A stretch of 64,000 nucleotides of DNA from Rhizobium etli CFN 42 (GTDB lineage Bacteria > Pseudomonadota > Alphaproteobacteria > Rhizobiales > Rhizobiaceae): contig NC_007766.1 of NCBI RefSeq assembly GCF_000092045.1, positions 434,001 through 498,000 on the forward strand, given 5' to 3'. How positions within the stretch are numbered: the stretch's first letter is position 1; each line of letters opens with the position of its first letter. This document shows positions 60,216 to 64,000 of the stretch, piece after piece. The notes under the pieces were generated by a model. It made no database searches, was not told the origin of the DNA, and worked only from the letters and a program-made list of their open reading frames with translations. The translations under genes and the position numbers were made by a program.

Positions 60216-61604
60216 AACCCGGCCCATATCGGCGCCAATGCGCCTACAGTCAAACCGAGGCCTGCCTTCGCGCAGACGGATCTGGTCGCATTGTCGCGCT
60301 ATTTTTCTCTTCTGATGATGCGCAACATCACCAGCGATGGCTATGTCATCGAGGATCCCACATCGCCCGGCGTCTTTTCGGCCCCGGGCTGCGTCATCGC
60401 CGCACCCTCCTATCCAGCGAACACGCCGGGTGTCGACCAGGACTATGTTTTCAACTGGGTCCGCGACGGGGCCATTACGGCCATCGAGATCGCGCTTGCC
60501 GGCTTGTTACCCATTCCGGGCGGAGTTTTGCCGAGCCTGGTCGACTACGTGAACTTCGCCGCGCTCTGCCAGGCGAATGCGAAGAATTCCGACACCGTCA
60601 CACTTGGCCACGCCTGCTTCACCATCACCGGCGAGGTTCGTCCGTGGTCGGAGCAGAATGACGGGCCGGCCATTCAGTCGATTGCGATCCTCACCCTGTT
60701 CGATCAGCTGGATGGCGCCACGCAGACGATCGCCAAACAACTGGTCCAGGCCAACCTCGCTTATCTTCTCGAAGTTTACCAGAACAAGACCACAAATCTC
60801 TGGGAGGAATATGAGGGCTATTCGTTTTTCGCAAGAGCCGTACAGCTCCGCTTTTTCCGGGAAATTTCCACAAACACGATCGGCATTGCGGTGCCTGCCG
60901 GGGTGGCCGGCGCCATCTCCTGGCTGGAAAGCCAGCTGGCAACCCACTGGAACGGGCAGCTCTATGTGAGCATTCTGGATGCCCTGGAGCAAGCCGGTTA
61001 CGACGCGAACATCGATATCGTCTCTTCGGTCTGCTATGGCGGGATCGAGCCAACCGATACCAAGCTTCTGGCAACGGCGGCCATCTTGCGGCGCCAGTGG
61101 GCCGATCCTTCGTCTTCGAACTATTACCCGGTCAATGGCGCCGACGCGGCCAAAGGGCTCGGACCACTCTTCGGGCGCTATCCAGGCGACCATTACGATG
61201 GCGATGTGGCGGCTCCGGTTGCCGGCGGGCATCCCTGGGCTCTGTGCACCGCCAATTTCGCCGAGTTTCAATATCGGCTTGCCAATGCCATCGATGCCAG
61301 CGGCGCCATCCCCCTCGATCAGTTCTCCGAACCCTTCTTCGCGGAAATGGGACTTGGCGCATCGAGCAGCGCCGCCGACGCGTCGGCTGCTTTGCGGGCT
61401 TCGTCTGACGCCATGCTGCGCGCCATCGTCTACCACAGCGATTACTATGAACTGAGCGAACAGTTCGATGGAACCGTTGGCTACGAGAAAAGCGTCCGGA
61501 ATCTGACCTGGAGCTATGCCTCCTTCCTCTCGGCAGTCAGAGCCCGCGCCGCCGCCCCGGCCACCAAGTCCAAGCCCCGAAACTCTCGCGGCCCGAAATC
61601 ATGA
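60177..61604 (+). CDS. Glucoamylase-like protein (glycoside hydrolase family 15)
   Basis: About 475 residues. It is a GH15 (alpha/alpha)6 barrel: DQDYVFNWVRDGAITAIEIAL near residue 85 corresponds to the substrate-binding WRD segment. VRPWSEQNDGPAIQS near 160 and LWEEYEGYSFFARA near 205 carry the region of the general acid Glu. HPWALCTANFAEFQY near 360 corresponds to the second catalytic segment. No signal peptide is seen, so it may be cytoplasmic. The ATG at 60177 or 60204 is the start because both have a GGAG site; the frame open from 59979 is not used. It opens a plus-strand run with a GMC oxidoreductase and a ferritin-like gene. Confidence 0.85.
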   Translation: MTVALWSQSMTGANPAHIGANAPTVKPRPAFAQTDLVALSRYFSLLMMRNITSDGYVIEDPTSPGVFSAPGCVIAAPSYPANTPGVDQDYVFNWVRDGAITAIEIALAGLLPIPGGVLPSLVDYVNFAALCQANAKNSDTVTLGHACFTITGEVRPWSEQNDGPAIQSIAILTLFDQLDGATQTIAKQLVQANLAYLLEVYQNKTTNLWEEYEGYSFFARAVQLRFFREISTNTIGIAVPAGVAGAISWLESQLATHWNGQLYVSILDALEQAGYDANIDIVSSVCYGGIEPTDTKLLATAAILRRQWADPSSSNYYPVNGADAAKGLGPLFGRYPGDHYDGDVAAPVAGGHPWALCTANFAEFQYRLANAIDASGAIPLDQFSEPFFAEMGLGASSSAADASAALRASSDAMLRAIVYHSDYYELSEQFDGTVGYEKSVRNLTWSYASFLSAVRARAAAPATKSKPRNSRGPKS

Positions 61605-61697
61605 CGATTGAAGGCCGTAGGGCCTGATCTCGATTGAGTCCAGAACGCATGATCCGCAAAGCCCTGATCGGCTTTCCGGGATTAATGGAGGACCAAA

Positions 61698-63569
61698 GTG
61701 CTTTTTCCCCTCGAATCGGCAATAAGAGCCGATGCCAAGACCGTCGCAGAGTCTGGCGACTATGATATCGTGATCGTCGGCAGCGGCATTTCCGGAGCAA
61801 TCATTGCCAAGCAGGCTGCGGAAGCGGGCAAACGTGTCCTTATCCTTGAAGCCGGAACGGGTTCCAATGTCACTCTGGCAGGCTATGACAATCTGCTGAC
61901 GACTTTCTATTCGGCAGCCTCCAAGGACAACCAGTCGCCCTTTCCGCTGAATGCGAACGCGGCCATACCCCGCAGCCCGCAGCTTCGCAAGCTGCAGGCG
62001 GGGGAAACCGATAGTTCGAACTATATCGTTCAATCCGGCCCTTATGTCAGCGATACGGTATATACCCGTATTTTCGGCGGAACGACCATGCACTGGGAGG
62101 CGAAAACGCCTCGCCTGCTTCGCTCGGATTTCAAGACGCGCACGCTTTTCGGCCACGGGCTGGACTGGCCGTTGAGCTTTGAGGAGGTCGAGGAGGATTA
62201 CCGCCTGGCCGAGCGGGAAATCGGCGTATCGGCGAATGTCGAAGATCAGCAATATCTCGGGCAGACCTTCCCGGACGACTATGTCTTTCCCATGCGAGGA
62301 CTGCCGCTTTCCTATCTGGATCAGCAGGTCAACAAGGGCATCGAAGGCACCAGTGTCGAACTTTACGACAAGAGCTATCCCCTGAAGGTCAGGCCCTATC
62401 CGCAGGGTCGCAACGGCATACCCAACCCGGCCTATGACGGTGGGAAGGGCTACCGTCCAATCGGCGCCGTTGATACGCATCAGGTCGAAGAGGGCGGCCG
62501 GTGCCAGGGCAATACCAACTGCGTACCGCTCTGTCCCGTGCAAGCGCGCTACCACTCCGGCAAAACGCTTGCCAAGGCGTTCGCGGCAAACGGCAAAGGC
62601 GGCGAGCGGCTTGTAGAACTGCTGCCGCAGGCGGTCGCTTCGAAGGTCAACATCGATCCGGACAGCGGGAAAGTCCGCTCCCTCGAGGTCAAGATTTACA
62701 AGGACCCGGCCTCACCGGCTCACGAGACCATCACCGTCAAGGGCAAGGTTTTCGTGCTTGCGGCAGGCGCCATCGAAACCGCGCGTCTTATGCTGGCCTC
62801 CGGCCTGCGCAGCACCAGCGGCCTTGTCGGACGCAATCTGATGGACCACGCCTACCTGCTGAACTGGGCGCTGATGCCGGAGATCTGCGGCACGATGCGC
62901 GGAACCAGTTCGACGGGCGGTATTGTCGACCTGCGGGACGGCCCTTTCCGGGAAAAGCAGGCCGCCTTCGCCATCGATATCCATAACGACGGCTGGGGCT
63001 GGGCCACGGGTGCGCCGACCTCCGACCTTCTGGAACTGGTGGATGATCGCAACCTCTACGGAGCGGATCTTCGGCGCGGCATGGTCGACCAGGTTTCGAG
63101 GCAGTTGCTGCTGGCGTTCATGATCGAGGTCATGCCCGTCGAAAGCAACCGCATCACGGTCGATCCGCAATATACCGATGCTCTGGGCAACATGCGGCCG
63201 ATCCTGTCCTTCACGGTTCCGGAATATACCATGAAGGGTGCCGCCTATGGCCGCCAGTTTGCGCGCACCGTCTTTGCCCGCCTGGGCGCGCAGGACCATA
63301 CCCATTACGACCCCAGCGATTACGGCTATGTGGCCTATGAGGGACAAGGCTATGCGATCCGCGGCGGCAATCATCTGGCCGGCACCCATATCATGGGAAC
63401 GACGAAGACCAACTCCGTCGTGGACAAGAACCAGCGCAGCTGGGACCACGAAAATCTCTATCTCATGGGCGGCGGCAGCATGCCGACGATCGGCACGGCC
63501 AATGTCACCTTGACGCTGGCCGCCATGTGCTTCCGAAGCGGTCGCGACATTCTGAAGTCTCTGCATTGA
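61698..63569 (+). CDS. GMC-family FAD oxidoreductase
   Basis: A 623-residue flavoprotein of the glucose-methanol-choline family. The FAD motif is YDIVIVGSGISGAIIAKQAA near residue 15. A Cys-rich segment CQGNTNCVPLCPVQARY near 270 is seen in the gluconate/fructose dehydrogenase branch. The C-terminal active-site region has GGNHLAGTHIMGT and MGGGSMPTIGTANVTLTL. A GTG at 61698 with GGAGG upstream is the start. It lies 93 bases after the GH15 gene and before a ferritin-like gene. Oxidation of a sugar or sugar-derived alcohol is likely; the acceptor is unknown. Confidence 0.9.
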   Translation: MLFPLESAIRADAKTVAESGDYDIVIVGSGISGAIIAKQAAEAGKRVLILEAGTGSNVTLAGYDNLLTTFYSAASKDNQSPFPLNANAAIPRSPQLRKLQAGETDSSNYIVQSGPYVSDTVYTRIFGGTTMHWEAKTPRLLRSDFKTRTLFGHGLDWPLSFEEVEEDYRLAEREIGVSANVEDQQYLGQTFPDDYVFPMRGLPLSYLDQQVNKGIEGTSVELYDKSYPLKVRPYPQGRNGIPNPAYDGGKGYRPIGAVDTHQVEEGGRCQGNTNCVPLCPVQARYHSGKTLAKAFAANGKGGERLVELLPQAVASKVNIDPDSGKVRSLEVKIYKDPASPAHETITVKGKVFVLAAGAIETARLMLASGLRSTSGLVGRNLMDHAYLLNWALMPEICGTMRGTSSTGGIVDLRDGPFREKQAAFAIDIHNDGWGWATGAPTSDLLELVDDRNLYGADLRRGMVDQVSRQLLLAFMIEVMPVESNRITVDPQYTDALGNMRPILSFTVPEYTMKGAAYGRQFARTVFARLGAQDHTHYDPSDYGYVAYEGQGYAIRGGNHLAGTHIMGTTKTNSVVDKNQRSWDHENLYLMGGGSMPTIGTANVTLTLAAMCFRSGRDILKSLH

Positions 63570-63667
63570 ACGAAGACCGGTATCCAGCGCGGAACGAACC
63601 TATGGGTTCGATGCAAGTGACACGAAGCCGGCCGGTGCACCCAACTTATCTTTCACGGAGCATGAGC

Positions 63668-64000
63668 ATGGATTCCTATAGTATCAAGACGCTCGATGAG
63701 CTGAAAGAGTTTCTCTACCGGGCGATGCAGCTCGAGCATGCGACGATTCCGCCGTATCTGACGGCGCTCTACTCGATCAAGCCCGGCGTCAATCAGGACG
63801 CAACCCAGGTTCTGCGCGTAATCGTCGTGGAAGAAATGCTGCATCTGACGATCGCGGCCAATATTCTCAATGCCATCGGCGGCAAGCCGGATCTTGTCAG
63901 GCCGGACTTCGTAGCCAGCTATCCCGCCGCCCTGCCGGACGGCGAGACCGATTTCAAGGTCGGCATCCAGGCATTCGGCCGTGAGGCGCTGGCGACTTTC
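63668..64000 (+). CDS. Ferritin-fold VioB-like protein (3' end outside window)
   Basis: The first 111 residues are present. The N-terminus (SIKTLDELKEFLYRAMQLEHATIPPYLTALYSI, seen as one domain start) and VEEMLHLTIAANILNAIGG carry the Glu and His residues of the ferritin-like domain found in VioB-type iminophenyl-pyruvate dimer synthases. The start is the ATG at 63668, with GGAG seven bases before it; another ATG at 63662 is too close to that site. It follows the GMC gene by 98 bases on the same strand. Function is unknown; a redox or pigment-type reaction with the GMC partner is a guess. Confidence 0.82.
   Translation, partial: MDSYSIKTLDELKEFLYRAMQLEHATIPPYLTALYSIKPGVNQDATQVLRVIVVEEMLHLTIAANILNAIGGKPDLVRPDFVASYPAALPDGETDFKVGIQAFGREALATF

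Overview
The window reads as part of a replicon, probably a large plasmid or chromid, of a Rhizobium of the leguminosarum/etli type. The reasons are the GC-rich coding with high third-position GC, the alphaproteobacterial gene set (short PutA without an N-terminal DNA-binding domain, divergent Lrp-type regulator, Tad-type proteins, LuxI/LuxR pair) and copies of a palindromic intergenic repeat that I associate with rhizobia. No tRNA, rRNA, CRISPR array, insertion sequence or replication origin was seen. The species and replicon are inferences.

Region 1 (1-8.4 kb) holds putA (cut by the left edge) with its divergent Lrp-type regulator, an acyltransferase fused to a second helical domain, a LysR regulator, and a Rieske oxygenase/ferredoxin reductase pair of the glycine betaine demethylase type (gbcA-gbcB). 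Region 2 (8.5-18.9 kb, all minus strand) is a ten-gene array: GntR repressor, DapA-like lyase, aldehyde dehydrogenase, FAD amine oxidoreductase, betaine-type ABC importer (binding protein, ATPase, two permeases), a proline-racemase-family enzyme and a GlxA-type AraC regulator. Region 3 (19.2-27.2 kb, minus) is an eight-gene array: trimethylamine-dehydrogenase-like N-demethylase, DMSP-lyase-family cupin, etfB, etfA, a second cupin that has lost its metal ligands, and the glutathione formaldehyde pathway (frmA, fghA, gfa). Divergent from it are a TetR regulator, a ProC-like reductase and a second betaine-type ABC importer (27.3-31.9 kb). Together regions 1-3 look like uptake and stepwise demethylation of betaines: import, oxidative demethylation, flavoprotein demethylation with electrons to ETF, formaldehyde disposal, and entry of proline-type products into PutA.

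Region 4 (31.9-42.4 kb) is mixed: a decayed demethylase gene, a cluster of four hairpins, an AraC regulator, a YdeP/FdhF-type molybdoenzyme, a membrane PAS-GGDEF protein, an aldo/keto reductase, a DUF488 protein, a DUF4142-cupredoxin-ECF sigma group, and an EAL-domain remnant. Region 5 (42.8-51.6 kb) carries three Tad-pilus-like proteins, exported proteins of unknown function, a broken Ldh-family reductase, a GntR ligand-binding domain without its DNA-binding half, and a second ProC-like reductase.

Region 6 (51.6-57.9 kb) is amino acid metabolism: an XRE-cupin repressor divergent from an omega-amino-acid:pyruvate aminotransferase, an AraC regulator, and dadA/alanine racemase with a divergent Lrp-type regulator. 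Region 7 (57.9-64 kb) is a quorum-sensing pair (LuxI, LuxR), a small XRE protein, a GH15 glucoamylase-like protein, a GMC oxidoreductase and the start of a VioB-like ferritin-fold protein cut by the right edge.

The least explained parts are the demethylase-ETF operon with one intact and one metal-blind cupin, the racemase-family protein lacking one catalytic cysteine, the acyltransferase fusion, and the quorum-sensing-adjacent GH15-GMC-ferritin set.
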